From: Pseudomonas furukawaii
Lineage (GTDB): Bacteria; Pseudomonadota; Gammaproteobacteria; Pseudomonadales; Pseudomonadaceae
Assembly (NCBI RefSeq): GCF_002355475.1
Contig: NZ_AP014862.1
Coordinates: 3,782,001 to 3,846,000, forward strand
Reading direction: 5' to 3'
DNA: 64,000 nt
Made by a program: the position numbers and the translations under genes
The notes under the pieces: model-generated
What the model saw: only the letters and a program-made list of their open reading frames with translations
Databases searched by the model: none
What the model was told of the DNA's origin: nothing
Shown: piece by piece, positions 44,938 through 54,094 of the stretch
Numbering within the stretch: the first letter of the stretch is position 1
Layout: each line of letters starts with the position of its first letter

Positions 44938-44955
44938 TGCAACCATGGTGCCAAG
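44938..44955 (-). promoter_or_regulatory. Near-consensus sigma-54 promoter of the DUF1302 operon
   Basis: On the minus strand the site reads TTGGCACCATGGTTGCA, matching YTGGCACG-N4-TTGCW at all positions but one. GG and GC are at the required 12-bp spacing. It points at the DUF1302 gene, with transcription expected to start near 44928. This is the best sigma-54 site I found in the window. Confidence 0.75.
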
Positions 44956-45048
44956 TCACTCGCAGTCGTCAAAAAACAACCCCGGTTCCGGCGACGAAAA
45001 ATTGTCAAACAAGTGACTGATCATCCACTGACCAATAACCGATTTTCT

Positions 45049-45065
45049 GTCCGATCTTGTCGGAC
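45049..45065. promoter_or_regulatory. Inverted repeat at enhancer distance upstream of the sigma-54 promoter
   Basis: GTCCGA-TCTTG-TCGGAC, perfect 6-bp arms, centred about 130 bp upstream of the predicted start. That is the usual range for a sigma-54 activator binding site. Near-identical 12-mers TTGTCAAACAAG (45002-45013) and TTGTCACTCAAG (45079-45090) flank it. Binding by an enhancer-binding protein is inferred. Confidence 0.5.
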
Positions 45066-45202
45066 GATCTGGCTCGATTTGTCACTCAAGATCACACTTG
45101 CAGGGCATGTACGTCCCTACCGAAAGCTGCCTGGTCAAGTGAAATGCAGTGTTTTCAGTCCCTCCGCGCATAAGCACGCCAAGGGTTATTTCCTTGAGTA
45201 AC

Positions 45203-45235
45203 AAAAAAGTGTTACCGGCGCTGACCGGTAACACT
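45203..45235 (-). terminator. Intrinsic terminator of pepN
   Basis: AGTGTTACCGG-CGCTGA-CCGGTAACACT, an 11-bp perfect stem followed by TTTTTTGTT on the minus strand. It lies 57 bp past the pepN stop and also insulates the DUF1302 regulatory region. Confidence 0.92.
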
Positions 45236-45292
45236 TCGGGGAAAGGCGGTGCGGAGGGGTGGACGACCCGCCTGGACGGGCCGTCGGCAGGG

Positions 45293-47950
45293 TCAGGCGA
45301 GGCTCTTGCTGACGACCTCGAACACGTCACTGGACAGCTCGCCCGAGGCGAGGATGCGCTCCAGCTCGGCCTTCATCAGTTGCTGGCGACCCGCGTCGTA
45401 CTTGCGCCAGCGGGTGAGCGGCGCCAACTGGCGGGAGGCGATCTGCGGGTTGAAGGCGTTGAGGGTGATCACATGGTCGGCCAGGAAGCGATAGCCCTCG
45501 CCATCGGCCCGGTGGAAGTTCACCAGGTTCTGGTTGGCGAAGGCGCCGATCAGGGCGCGGACCTTGTTGGGATTCTTCAGGGTGAACGCCGGATGCTCCA
45601 TCAGCGCCTTGACCCGCTCCAGCCCACCCGGCAGCCCGCAGCCGGCCTGCACGCTGAACCACTGGTCCATGACCAGGGGATCGTCCTTGAAGTACTCGGC
45701 GAAGCGCGCCAGGGCATCGGCCTTCTCCCGCTCGAAGCCGGAATTCACGAGGACGGCCAGGGCGGACAGGCGCTCGGTCATGTTGTCGCACGCGTCGAAC
45801 TGCTCCAGGCAGGCGTCCAGCACTTCCCCGCGACCGCTCTGCATCAGGTAGGACAGGGCGATGTTCTGCAGGGTACGCCGGGCGATATGGTCCGCTTCGG
45901 CCTTGTAGGCCGTGTCACGGGAAATCGCCCGGTTGGCCTGGTAGCGCGCCAGCAGCGGCTGGAACAGGGCCTGGCCGATGGACTGGCGAGCGAATTCGCG
46001 AGCGGCGTGGATGGCGTCCACATCAGCCACGTCGCTGATCTCGGTGAGGTAGGCCTCGCTGGGCAGCGAGAGCATTTCCGCCACCATGGCCTGATCCAGG
46101 GTGGCGTCCTCCAGCAGGGTGCGGAAGGCATCCACCAGGCGCTGGTCGAGCACCAGGGCTTCGCCACGCTGGTACTGGCCGACCAGCTCCTGCAGCACCT
46201 GCACGGAGAGCTGCTGGCCCGCTTCCCAGCGGTTGAATCCGTCGGAATCGTGCTGCATCAGGAACATCAGCTGGTCGCGGCTGTAGGGGAAGTTCAGCTT
46301 CACCGGCGCGGAGAAGCCGCGCAGCAGCGACGGCAGCGGTTTTTCGGCGATGCCGACGAAGGTGAAGGTCTGCTCGGCCTCGGTGACCGAGAGCACCCGA
46401 TTACCGCCCTGGGCCTCGGCCTCGCCAGCCAGGCGCAGTGGGAGGTCACGGCCGGCGGCGTCCAGCAGGCCCAGCTCGACCGGGATGACGAAGGGCTGCT
46501 TCTCGGCCTGCCCCGGGGTGGCCGGACAGCTCTGGCGGAAAGTCAGGCTGTAGGTCTGGGCGGCGGCGTCGAAGGCTTCCTCGACGCTCAGGCGCGGGGT
46601 GCCGGCCTGGCTGTACCAGCGCTTGAACTGGCTGAGGTCGATGCCGTTGGCGTCTTCCATGGCCTTGACGAAGTCGTCGCAGGTCACGGCCTGGCCGTCA
46701 TGGCGCTCGAAGTACAGGTCGGTGCCCTTGCGGAAGCCCTCGGCGCCCAGCAGGGTGTGGATCATGCGCACCACTTCCGAGCCCTTCTCGTAGACGGTCA
46801 GGGTGTAGAAGTTGGAGATCTCGATGAAGGAATCCGGGCGCACCGGGTGGGCCATCGGACCGGCGTCCTCGGCGAACTGGTTGGTCCGCAGGAAGGCCAC
46901 GTCCTCGATGCGCTTGACGGTGCGCGAGTTCATGTCGGCGGAGAACTCCGCGTCGCGGAACACCGTGAAGCCTTCCTTAAGGGACAGCTGGAACCAGTCA
47001 CGGCAGGTCACGCGATTGCCGGACCAGTTATGGAAGTACTCGTGGGCGACCACCGCCTCCACCCGCTGGTGGGCGGCGTCGGTGGCGGTTTCGGCCTTCG
47101 CCAGCACGCAGCTGGAGTTGAAGATGTTGAGGCCCTTGTTCTCCATGGCGCCCATGTTGAAATCGTTCACGGCGACGATCATGAAGATGTCTAGGTCATA
47201 TTCGCGACCATAGACCTCCTCGTCCCAGCGCATGGACTTCTTCAGGCTGTCCATGGCGTGCTGGACCTTGTCGATGTTCTCCGGCTCGACGTAGATGCGC
47301 AGGGCCACCTCGCGCTGGCTCATGGTGGTGAAGCTGTCTTCGACGCACCAGAGGTCGCCGGCCACCAGGGCGAAGAGGTAGGCCGGTTTCTTGAAGGGAT
47401 CTTCCCAGGTGGCCCAGTGGCGGCCGCCCTCCTCCGACCCGCTGGCCACCGGGTTGCCGTTGGACAGCAGCACCGGGTAGCGATGCTGCTCCGCACTCAC
47501 CGTGGTGGTGAAGGCGCTCATCACGTCGGGGCGGTCGAGGTAATAGGTGATCTTGCGGAAGCCTTCGGCCTCGCACTGGGTGCAGAACATCTTGCCGGAC
47601 TTGTACAGGCCCTCCAGCGCGGTGTTGGTCTCCGGGTGGATGCGCACCGTGCTGTCCAGGGTGAAGGTCGGCGCGACCGGCTGCAGGCTGAGGTGGCTGT
47701 CGTCCACCTGGTAATCGGCGGCCCCCAGCTCACGGTCATCCATGGACAGCGACAGCAGCTCCAGTTGCTGGCCATCCAGCACCAGGGGCGGCAGGCCGGC
47801 GCCGGCCTCGGGGTTGCGGCGCATCACCAGCTGGGCGTGGACCAGCGTGTGGTCCTCGTACAGCTCGAAGGTCAGGTTGGTCTCGTCGATCAGGTAGTCG
47901 GGTACCTGATAGTCCTTGAGGTAGATGACTTTCGGTTGCTCGGTGCGCAT
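45293..47950 (-). CDS. pepN: Aminopeptidase N (M1 family)
   Basis: 885 residues; cytosolic zinc metallopeptidase removing N-terminal amino acids from peptides. The M1 landmarks are intact: substrate-anchoring GAMENKG (about residue 262), the zinc site HEYFHNW followed 18 residues later by the third ligand Glu (LKEGFTVFRD), and the conserved Tyr region in YEKGSEVVRM. Length matches E. coli-type PepN (870-890). The SD is weak (GAAGAGAC). It is the last gene on this strand before its terminator and is separated from DUF2797 by 112 bp. Confidence 0.96.
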   Translation of the reverse strand: MRTEQPKVIYLKDYQVPDYLIDETNLTFELYEDHTLVHAQLVMRRNPEAGAGLPPLVLDGQQLELLSLSMDDRELGAADYQVDDSHLSLQPVAPTFTLDSTVRIHPETNTALEGLYKSGKMFCTQCEAEGFRKITYYLDRPDVMSAFTTTVSAEQHRYPVLLSNGNPVASGSEEGGRHWATWEDPFKKPAYLFALVAGDLWCVEDSFTTMSQREVALRIYVEPENIDKVQHAMDSLKKSMRWDEEVYGREYDLDIFMIVAVNDFNMGAMENKGLNIFNSSCVLAKAETATDAAHQRVEAVVAHEYFHNWSGNRVTCRDWFQLSLKEGFTVFRDAEFSADMNSRTVKRIEDVAFLRTNQFAEDAGPMAHPVRPDSFIEISNFYTLTVYEKGSEVVRMIHTLLGAEGFRKGTDLYFERHDGQAVTCDDFVKAMEDANGIDLSQFKRWYSQAGTPRLSVEEAFDAAAQTYSLTFRQSCPATPGQAEKQPFVIPVELGLLDAAGRDLPLRLAGEAEAQGGNRVLSVTEAEQTFTFVGIAEKPLPSLLRGFSAPVKLNFPYSRDQLMFLMQHDSDGFNRWEAGQQLSVQVLQELVGQYQRGEALVLDQRLVDAFRTLLEDATLDQAMVAEMLSLPSEAYLTEISDVADVDAIHAAREFARQSIGQALFQPLLARYQANRAISRDTAYKAEADHIARRTLQNIALSYLMQSGRGEVLDACLEQFDACDNMTERLSALAVLVNSGFEREKADALARFAEYFKDDPLVMDQWFSVQAGCGLPGGLERVKALMEHPAFTLKNPNKVRALIGAFANQNLVNFHRADGEGYRFLADHVITLNAFNPQIASRQLAPLTRWRKYDAGRQQLMKAELERILASGELSSDVFEVVSKSLA

Positions 47951-48062
47951 GGTCGTCTCTTCGCGTACGGAGCGGCCACGGAACCCCGGGCCGCTGGAAT
48001 GGATGGGTCAAGATCGGAGTATGGACTATTCCCCCACCGACCTGACGCCCTGATGACAGCCT

Positions 48063-48893
48063 TCAGGCGGCGCTGATGGCCAACTGGTAGGCGGTGTACT
48101 TCCGCAGGTTGATCACGCCGGTGTCGAGGATCAGGTACTGCCCCTTGATACCCCGCAGCGTACCTTCCACCACGGACGTCTTGTCCAGGTCGAAGCTGAC
48201 GACCTTGGTCGGATAGGCATCCACGGGGTACTTGATCTCGATGGGCGCAAGATCGGTGACCGGCTGGATGGCCTGCAGGCCGAAGCGGTCCTGCAGTGCG
48301 CGCAGGCCCTCCGCGCAGTGCTCGAACAGCTCGTCGCGGATCGCCGGCAGGTCCAGCGCCGGCACCTCGCCCTTGAGCATGGCGCGCCAGTTGGTGCGAT
48401 CGGCCACCCGCGTCCGCAGCAGGTCTTCGACGAAACCCGACTGCTGGCGGGTCGCCACGCGCATGATGGGCAGCGCCTGGCTGGCGCCCTGGTCGATCCA
48501 GCGGGTCGGCACCTGGCTGGCGCGGGTGATGCCCACCTTGATGCCGGTCGAATTGGCCAGGTAGACCACATGGTCGGTCATGCAGAAGCGCTCGCCCCAC
48601 TCCGGCTCGCGGCAGGTGCCCGCCTCGAAATGGCACTTCTCGGGACTGATGATGCAGCTGTCGCACTGGGCCAGCTTGGTGAAACAGGGGTAGCAGTAGC
48701 CCTGGCTGAAGCTCGTTTTGGTCTTTCGCCCGCAATGGATGCAGTGGATGGCGCCCAGGTACTCCAGGCGCAGCGCCTGGCCGATCAGCGGATTGGCGGG
48801 GATCTCCGCGTCGTCGAGACGGAAGGCGTACTGAACGGGTTCCTCAAGGCGCACCGCCATCTTGGTGAGCGCGCCACGTCCTAGTTCCCGCAT
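48063..48893 (-). CDS. DUF2797 zinc-ribbon-like protein
   Basis: 276 residues from the ATG that overlaps the DUF1315 stop (ATGA). Cys pairs near residue 55-90 (CIHCGRKT, GYCYPCF, CDSCIISPEKCHFEAGTC) suggest two structural zinc sites. The remainder is DUF2797-like (HVVYLANSTGIKVGITR, DQGASQALPIMRVATRQQSG), resembling a GIY-YIG-type fold with the strands VVYLANS and KVGITR. No experimental function is known to me; nucleic-acid interaction is plausible from zinc ribbons plus a GIY-YIG-like core. Last gene of the nadK operon. Confidence 0.87.
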   Translation of the reverse strand: MRELGRGALTKMAVRLEEPVQYAFRLDDAEIPANPLIGQALRLEYLGAIHCIHCGRKTKTSFSQGYCYPCFTKLAQCDSCIISPEKCHFEAGTCREPEWGERFCMTDHVVYLANSTGIKVGITRASQVPTRWIDQGASQALPIMRVATRQQSGFVEDLLRTRVADRTNWRAMLKGEVPALDLPAIRDELFEHCAEGLRALQDRFGLQAIQPVTDLAPIEIKYPVDAYPTKVVSFDLDKTSVVEGTLRGIKGQYLILDTGVINLRKYTAYQLAISAA

Positions 48894-49153
48894 CAGTGGA
48901 CCGAATTCGACTTGAAGAGGATGTTCGGGATGGGCTCGGACTTGGAGCTGCATTCCTGCGGGCCCATGTAACCCGTGCGCTCCTCCTCCGGCAGGTTCTT
49001 CGCCTCCCAGGCGATCATGGCCTGCAGCGACAGCTCCTTCTGCTCCTGGGTGAGCACTCGGCCGTCCGGCCATTTGCCGATCTCCACGGCGAGCTTGAGG
49101 CTCTCGTAGACATCCTGGGTGATGTTGCTGATCAGTTGGGCAAAGGAGGACAT
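48893..49153 (-). CDS. YeaC-like DUF1315 protein
   Basis: 86 residues, soluble and helical: ITQDVYESLKLAVEIGKWPDGR, LTQEQKELSLQAMIAWEAKNL, then a C-terminal tail. This matches the YeaC/DUF1315 family of unknown function. It overlaps DUF2797 by four bases and starts 36 bp after the rhomboid stop, so all five genes from nadK to DUF2797 are likely co-transcribed. Confidence 0.9.
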   Translation of the reverse strand: MSSFAQLISNITQDVYESLKLAVEIGKWPDGRVLTQEQKELSLQAMIAWEAKNLPEEERTGYMGPQECSSKSEPIPNILFKSNSVH

Positions 49154-49189
49154 GGGCCACTCACCGGAAGTTGGGACAGACCGGGCATT

Positions 49190-50056
49190 CTACCGGCGCA
49201 TTTTCGCTATTGCACCGCCAAGCAGCCCGGTGGCGCAGCCCGCCACCAGCCCGCCGATGTGGGCGCCGTTGGCGATGGCGCCGAAGCCGAGCGCGGTGAT
49301 CAGGCCGGACAGGCAGACCAGCAGCCAGATCAGCATCATCGCCATCACCCCGGGCGGCAGGCGGTAGGCCGGGCACGGTGCCAGGCGCTGGAAGACCCAG
49401 CAGTGGCCGAGCAGTCCGTAGAGCACACCGGACAAGCCGCCGAACAACGAGGGGCCGCTGTTGAAGTACTGCACGCCGTTGGACACCAGGCTGAACCCCA
49501 GGGTCAGCGCCAGGAGCATCAGGCCGCCCTGGCGGGACTCGATGCGCCGCCCCAGCTCCCAGTACCACAAGGCGTTCATGGCCAGGTGGAGGATGCCGAA
49601 GTGGATCAGCATCGGCGTCACCAGTCGCCACCACTGCCCTGCGGCCAGGGACTCGGCCAGCGGCGTGAAATAGAGGTATTCGCCCTCGATCTGGAAGTCC
49701 TGGAAGCTCAGCCAGCGGATGGTCGCGAAGTTGTCACCCAGGCCGGTGAGCGCCGCGACCGCCAGGGTCAGCAGCAGCACCAGGGCGGTCAGGCGGCTGG
49801 CCTTGAGCTGGTCCAGGACGCTGCCCCGAGGCGACGGCCGGGGCGTCTCGTCGGCCAGCTGGAAATGCGGATCGCCCTCGGGGAAGCGCTGGTAAAGCCC
49901 GCGCACCTGGTCCGCCAGCTGCGGGCCGGGCACCCAGAGCACCTGCTCGCCGGATTCCTCGCTGACCCGGTAGGGGACGTCCAGGCGCTGCAGCAGGGCG
50001 ATGAAACCGGACAGGTCCACGGTCAGTGGCAGGCGTAGTACTTCAACCGCACTCAT
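49190..50056 (-). CDS. glpG: Rhomboid-family intramembrane serine protease (GlpG-like)
   Basis: 288 residues. A cytoplasmic N-terminal GlpG-like domain (about 1-75) is followed by six membrane segments. Catalytic dyad: Ser in GGLSGVLYG (about 202) and His in NGAHIGGL (about 260). The oxyanion region HLAMNALW (about 158) supplies the conserved His and Asn. It should cleave membrane proteins within the bilayer. Its ATG overlaps the phosphatase stop by four bases. The upstream open frame is an artefact of high GC. Confidence 0.93.
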   Translation of the reverse strand: MSAVEVLRLPLTVDLSGFIALLQRLDVPYRVSEESGEQVLWVPGPQLADQVRGLYQRFPEGDPHFQLADETPRPSPRGSVLDQLKASRLTALVLLLTLAVAALTGLGDNFATIRWLSFQDFQIEGEYLYFTPLAESLAAGQWWRLVTPMLIHFGILHLAMNALWYWELGRRIESRQGGLMLLALTLGFSLVSNGVQYFNSGPSLFGGLSGVLYGLLGHCWVFQRLAPCPAYRLPPGVMAMMLIWLLVCLSGLITALGFGAIANGAHIGGLVAGCATGLLGGAIAKMRR

Positions 50057-51033
50057 GGCAGATGGGGCTCCTCGGGGCGTTCCACATTGACCCAGACGAA
50101 CTTGTCGGGGTCCAGCCGGTGTTCCTGGTCCAGCCGGTAGGCCACCAGTTTTCCGTACATCACCGCGCTGTAGTCCAGGCAGGCCAGGTTGCCGCGGATC
50201 GGCGCCGGCCGCCCGCGTCGCCAGTAGTGCCCGACGAACAGGATGGGTTCGTGGGCGCCGTAGCTGAGCAGGCGAGCGCGATGGGCCTTGGACAGTGGCC
50301 GGCTGGCGACCTCCTCCGGCAGGGCGTCGGGCTGGAACACCACGTCGCCGTAGGTCTTCGGGTCCTCCGCCCAGAACTTGGTGCGGAACGCCGAGCGGGT
50401 GAAACCATCGCTGCTGGTGAGCGTCATGCCCTCCGGCAACGGCAAGTCGGTGCCCCGCAGCAGGCGATCGAAGACCCGCGATGCGAAGCTGGAAGGATCG
50501 GCGGCGGCCTTGATGAAGGCCTCGTCGACCCGGCCATCGGCGTGCATCTCTCGAAGGGCGGCGATCATCGCGGTGTCCCAGCAGGCGTGGACCATGCGGA
50601 AGTGACCGCCGTCGATGAACAGCGGCAGCTCGCGGAACCAGCCGAGGAAGTCCCGCCAGTCCGCCGGGTGCCCCTCGAACTGATCCAGGGTCTCGCGGAT
50701 CAGCCGGGCATGGCGCGGCGTGTGCTCGCGGACGAACTGGCGACCGCTGCCCGGAGGCGCCGGCGTGCTCCAGCCCAGGGCGTAGAACTCGTGGTTGCCC
50801 ATGATGCAGCGTGCCTCGCCCGCCTCCACCATGGCGTGTACCAGGTGCAGCGCCTCGCGGATGCGCGGGCCCCGGTCGATGATATCGCCGAGGAACAGCG
50901 CCATCCGCTGTGGGTGACGCCAGACGTCGCCATGCTTGCGGTAACCCAGGCGCTCCAGCAGGTGTTCCAGGGTCCTGGCGCACCCGTGGACATCGCCGAT
51001 CAGGTCATAGCCACGGCCGGGATCGAGGCTCAT
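50053..51033 (-). CDS. Calcineurin-like metallophosphoesterase
   Basis: 326 residues, cytosolic. Dinuclear-metal motifs in the right order: GDVHGC (about 13), GDIIDRGP (about 48), GNHEFY (about 78), then VHACWD and VGHYW, the latter two supplying further His ligands. This is the PPP-type/serine-threonine or diadenosine-tetraphosphatase-like branch; the substrate is not deducible. It is coupled to nadK upstream (TGATG) and to the rhomboid gene downstream (ATGA). Confidence 0.9.
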   Translation of the reverse strand: MSLDPGRGYDLIGDVHGCARTLEHLLERLGYRKHGDVWRHPQRMALFLGDIIDRGPRIREALHLVHAMVEAGEARCIMGNHEFYALGWSTPAPPGSGRQFVREHTPRHARLIRETLDQFEGHPADWRDFLGWFRELPLFIDGGHFRMVHACWDTAMIAALREMHADGRVDEAFIKAAADPSSFASRVFDRLLRGTDLPLPEGMTLTSSDGFTRSAFRTKFWAEDPKTYGDVVFQPDALPEEVASRPLSKAHRARLLSYGAHEPILFVGHYWRRGRPAPIRGNLACLDYSAVMYGKLVAYRLDQEHRLDPDKFVWVNVERPEEPHLP

Positions 51034-51920
51034 CAGTCGCCTCCGCCGAGACGGCTACCCCAACCCAGCTTGGTCCGGCAGACCTCGTAGTAGTTATGGT
51101 CCAGGGGGTGGATAAGGCGCAGCTTCTGCGGCTTCTTGCGCACCGTGATGGTGTCGCCGGGGGCGCAGGTGAAGTGGTTCTGGCCGTCGCAGGACACCAG
51201 CGGATAGATCTGCAGGTTCGGCGAGACCACGATCTTCAGCTCGCTGGTGCTGTCCACCACGATGGGACGGCTGGAGAGGGTGTGCGGGTACATGGGCACG
51301 ACGACGATGGCGTCGAGCTTGGGGTGCATGATCGGACCGCCCGCGGACAGCGCATAGGCGGTGGACCCGGTGGGGGTGGCGATGATCAGGCCGTCGGCCT
51401 TCTGGCTGCAGACGAACTGGCCGTCGATGTGCAGCTCGAACTCGATCATCCGGGTCGATTTGCCGGGGTGCAGCACCACGTCGTTCAGGGCATCGCCCTG
51501 GCCGATGGCTTCCCCGTGTCGACGCACCTCGGCCTCCAGCAGGAAACGGTTCTCGACGCTGAAGCGGCCGTCCAGCACCTCGGCCACCTTCACTTCCAGC
51601 TCGTCGGGGCGGATGTCGGTGAGGAAGCCCAGGCTGCCACGGTTGACGCCCAGCACCGGGACGTTGTGCCGCGCCAGCGCGCGGGCCGCACCCAGCATGC
51701 TGCCGTCGCCGCCCACCACGATCACCAGGTCGCACACCTCGCCGAGGATCTTCCGCGACGAGGTCTGCAGGCCATGGCCCGGCAGCACTTCGGCAATGGT
51801 GTCCTCGAGGATCACGTGCAGGTGGCGATCCAGCAGGAATCGCTTGAGTCGGCGAATGGTATCCAGTACGTGGGGGCTGCCCAGGCGACCGATGATGCCG
51901 ATATTGCGGAATTGCTCCAT
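51033..51920 (-). CDS. nadK: NAD kinase
   Basis: 295 residues; makes NADP from NAD and ATP. Hallmarks: GGDGSMLGA (about 70), NRGSLGFLTD, DALNDVVLH (the NE/D motif that contacts the nicotinamide ribose), and TPTGSTAYALSAGGP with the following VVPMYPHTL. Length and motifs match Pseudomonas NadK. First gene of a five-gene operon, divergent from the DUF1853 gene. Confidence 0.97.
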   Translation of the reverse strand: MEQFRNIGIIGRLGSPHVLDTIRRLKRFLLDRHLHVILEDTIAEVLPGHGLQTSSRKILGEVCDLVIVVGGDGSMLGAARALARHNVPVLGVNRGSLGFLTDIRPDELEVKVAEVLDGRFSVENRFLLEAEVRRHGEAIGQGDALNDVVLHPGKSTRMIEFELHIDGQFVCSQKADGLIIATPTGSTAYALSAGGPIMHPKLDAIVVVPMYPHTLSSRPIVVDSTSELKIVVSPNLQIYPLVSCDGQNHFTCAPGDTITVRKKPQKLRLIHPLDHNYYEVCRTKLGWGSRLGGGD

Positions 51921-52014
51921 GGGGCTCCAGGGCGGTAGTGCGGGGTGGGTGAATGGCGGAATTATGGAGTAAGGCGACTGAGAGCGGCAAACCGCCGTCA
52001 GCTATGCTCGCAGC

Positions 52015-52959
52015 ATGCACCCTTTCGACAGCCTCACCGACCTGCCCCGCCAGTTGCACCGCCCCGTCGTGCGCGACCTGGCCTGGGCCCTGCTCTCCCC
52101 GCCCCTGCTGAGCCAGTCGCCCTGGCGCCAGCGCCACCCCCTGACGGCCAGCGACTGGGCACGTCGTCCGGGCGACCTGGCGGATTGGCTGCTGCGCCTG
52201 GACCGGCAACCGGCTCCCCTGGAGTCCTGGCTGGCCCAGGCGCCCAACCGGCGCCTGGGCCTCTACTACGAGCGACTCTGGCAGTTCGCCCTGCGCCAGT
52301 CTCCGGGCGTCGAGCTGCTGGCGGCCAACCTGCCGATCCGCATCGGCGGCCAGACCCTCGGCGAGCTGGACCTGCTGCTGCGGGACGCCGAAGGCGTGCA
52401 CCACCTGGAGCTGGCCATCAAGCTCTACCTGGGCCCCCGCCATGGCGACGGCCAGGACCCGGCGGACTGGATCGGCCCGGGCAGCCACGACCGGCTCGAC
52501 CTCAAGCTGGACCACCTGAGCCAGCACCAGCTGCCACTCTCGGCCGGCCCGGAGAGTCGCGCGGCCCTGGCCCTGCTGGATGCCGGGAACGCCAGCGCCG
52601 AACTCTGGCTCGGCGGCTACCTCTTCTATCCCTGGCCGGGGGACTGCACCGCACCGCGTGGCGTGAACCCACGGCATCTCAAGGGCCGCTGGGTACGCCT
52701 GCAGGACCTCGGGGACTTCCTCCAGGCCGCCGACTCCGGCCACTGGCAGGTACTGCCCCGACGCGCCTGGCTGGCGCCCGCCGCCTGCGCGCCCGACGAA
52801 TGCTGGACAACCGAGGCCGTCGAGCACTGGCAAGGACAACTGCAGCCGGACAGTCCGGCGCAACTCCTGGTGCGCCTGGACGACGACGGCACGGGCCGCC
52901 GGCAGGAAGTCGAACGGGTCTTCGTGGTGGGGGATCGCTGGCCGCTGGCCCCCCTGTGA
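52015..52959 (+). CDS. DUF1853 family protein
   Basis: 314 residues, soluble. The core resembles a PD-(D/E)XK-like nuclease fold: GLYYERLWQFAL, LGELDLLLRD, then HHLELAIKLYLG. The series E...D...ExK is spaced as in that superfamily and is diagnostic for DUF1853. The C-terminal half carries WLGGYLFYPWPG. The function is not established; a nuclease-like activity is only suggested by the motif. It is divergent from nadK and ends 21 bp before the convergent rhodanese gene. Confidence 0.87.
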   Translation: MHPFDSLTDLPRQLHRPVVRDLAWALLSPPLLSQSPWRQRHPLTASDWARRPGDLADWLLRLDRQPAPLESWLAQAPNRRLGLYYERLWQFALRQSPGVELLAANLPIRIGGQTLGELDLLLRDAEGVHHLELAIKLYLGPRHGDGQDPADWIGPGSHDRLDLKLDHLSQHQLPLSAGPESRAALALLDAGNASAELWLGGYLFYPWPGDCTAPRGVNPRHLKGRWVRLQDLGDFLQAADSGHWQVLPRRAWLAPAACAPDECWTTEAVEHWQGQLQPDSPAQLLVRLDDDGTGRRQEVERVFVVGDRWPLAPL

Positions 52960-52980
52960 AGCCGGCGGCCCCCGCGCGGA

Positions 52981-54087
52981 TCAGCGGCTGCGCTCGATGC
53001 GTCCGCCGGAGCGGGCCAGGTAACCGGCGCCGGTTTCACTGATCAGGGCGTCCCGCTGCAGGGCCGGCAAGGCATCCAGGCCATCTCGCAGGGCGTAGGC
53101 GCGATAGCCCAGTTGGGACAGCATGAACACGGCGCTGGCACTGCGCTTGCCGCTGTCGCAGTAGCAGAGGTAGGTCCCTTCGCCATCCAGCAGGCGGGCC
53201 TTGAGACGCAGCAGGTGCAGCGGCATGTTCAGTGCCTGGGGCGCATGGGCCCGCTCGTACTCGTCCTGCAGGCGCACATCCAGCCATTGGCCGCCCCCGC
53301 CCAGCAGGCGCGCCGCCTCGCCCAGGCTGACCTGGTCCACCACCGGCGCCTTGAGCAGGTCGATGAAATCCTCGCGATCCAGCCGCTGGAGGACGCTGTC
53401 CTCCAGCAGGGTGACCGTGGCGTTGCGCGGACAGTCCCCCAGCAACGCCTCCTCGCCGAAGCAGGCGCCCACCTCCAGCTCCGCCAGCAACTGCTGCTGG
53501 CTGCCGGCGCCACGGATCACCTCGGCGCGACCGGACTGGAGGAAATAGCAGCAATCCCCCGTCTCCCCCTCCCTCAGCACCTGGCTGCCGGCGGGCAGCG
53601 CCACCCGATGCAGGCGCTGCAGCATGGAGCGGACATTGGCTGGCGGGACCCGCACCAGCAGCGGACTGGCCAGCAGGGCTTCGAGCCAGTCGCTGTCGCC
53701 CTCGCGACCGAGTTCGAGCAACAGGTCCTGGTGCGTCGAGCCCCAGGTGAGCTGGCGTTCCAGGGTGGCACTGTCGATGGCCAGCAGCGACGAGTCCCGC
53801 ACCGCCAGGGCGTCATGCAGGCGCGGCAGGCTGGGCGACAACGGATGGCAGCTGGCTTCGCTGCCAGCCTCCAGCAAGGTCGCGCCTCCGGAGGCATCAC
53901 GCAGTTCCAGCGCTCCGGACAGCAGGTAATAGGCGAGGCGGGCGTGGTCGCCACGACGAAACAGCATCTGCCCCGCCAGCAGCGGCTGGGGCACCAGCTG
54001 CGGGCGCAGTTCGCGCCACTGCCGCTCGGTCAGGGCATTGAGGGGCACCAGGCCACGCAGTTGCGGGGGGTTCAGGGGGGCGCTCAT
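52981..54087 (-). CDS. Cyclic-nucleotide-binding/rhodanese fusion protein
   Basis: 368 residues from ATG 54087 (AAGGAT upstream; an ATG seven codons earlier is the alternative). A first cNMP-like domain (about 15-110) is degenerate. A second (about 125-235) keeps the phosphate-cassette-like FGEEALLGDCPRNATVT. A rhodanese domain follows (about 240-335) with active-site loop CDSGKRS, so the sulfur-accepting Cys is present. This joins nucleotide sensing to sulfur transfer or Cys chemistry. It sits 7 bp downstream of the PLP-enzyme gene. Confidence 0.9.
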   Translation of the reverse strand: MSAPLNPPQLRGLVPLNALTERQWRELRPQLVPQPLLAGQMLFRRGDHARLAYYLLSGALELRDASGGATLLEAGSEASCHPLSPSLPRLHDALAVRDSSLLAIDSATLERQLTWGSTHQDLLLELGREGDSDWLEALLASPLLVRVPPANVRSMLQRLHRVALPAGSQVLREGETGDCCYFLQSGRAEVIRGAGSQQQLLAELEVGACFGEEALLGDCPRNATVTLLEDSVLQRLDREDFIDLLKAPVVDQVSLGEAARLLGGGGQWLDVRLQDEYERAHAPQALNMPLHLLRLKARLLDGEGTYLCYCDSGKRSASAVFMLSQLGYRAYALRDGLDALPALQRDALISETGAGYLARSGGRIERSR

Positions 54088-54094
54088 GGTGTTG

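Noticed and set aside
45013-45201. 62-codon frame upstream of DUF1302
   Set aside because: Overlaps the inverted repeat and sits in a regulatory region; no SD.
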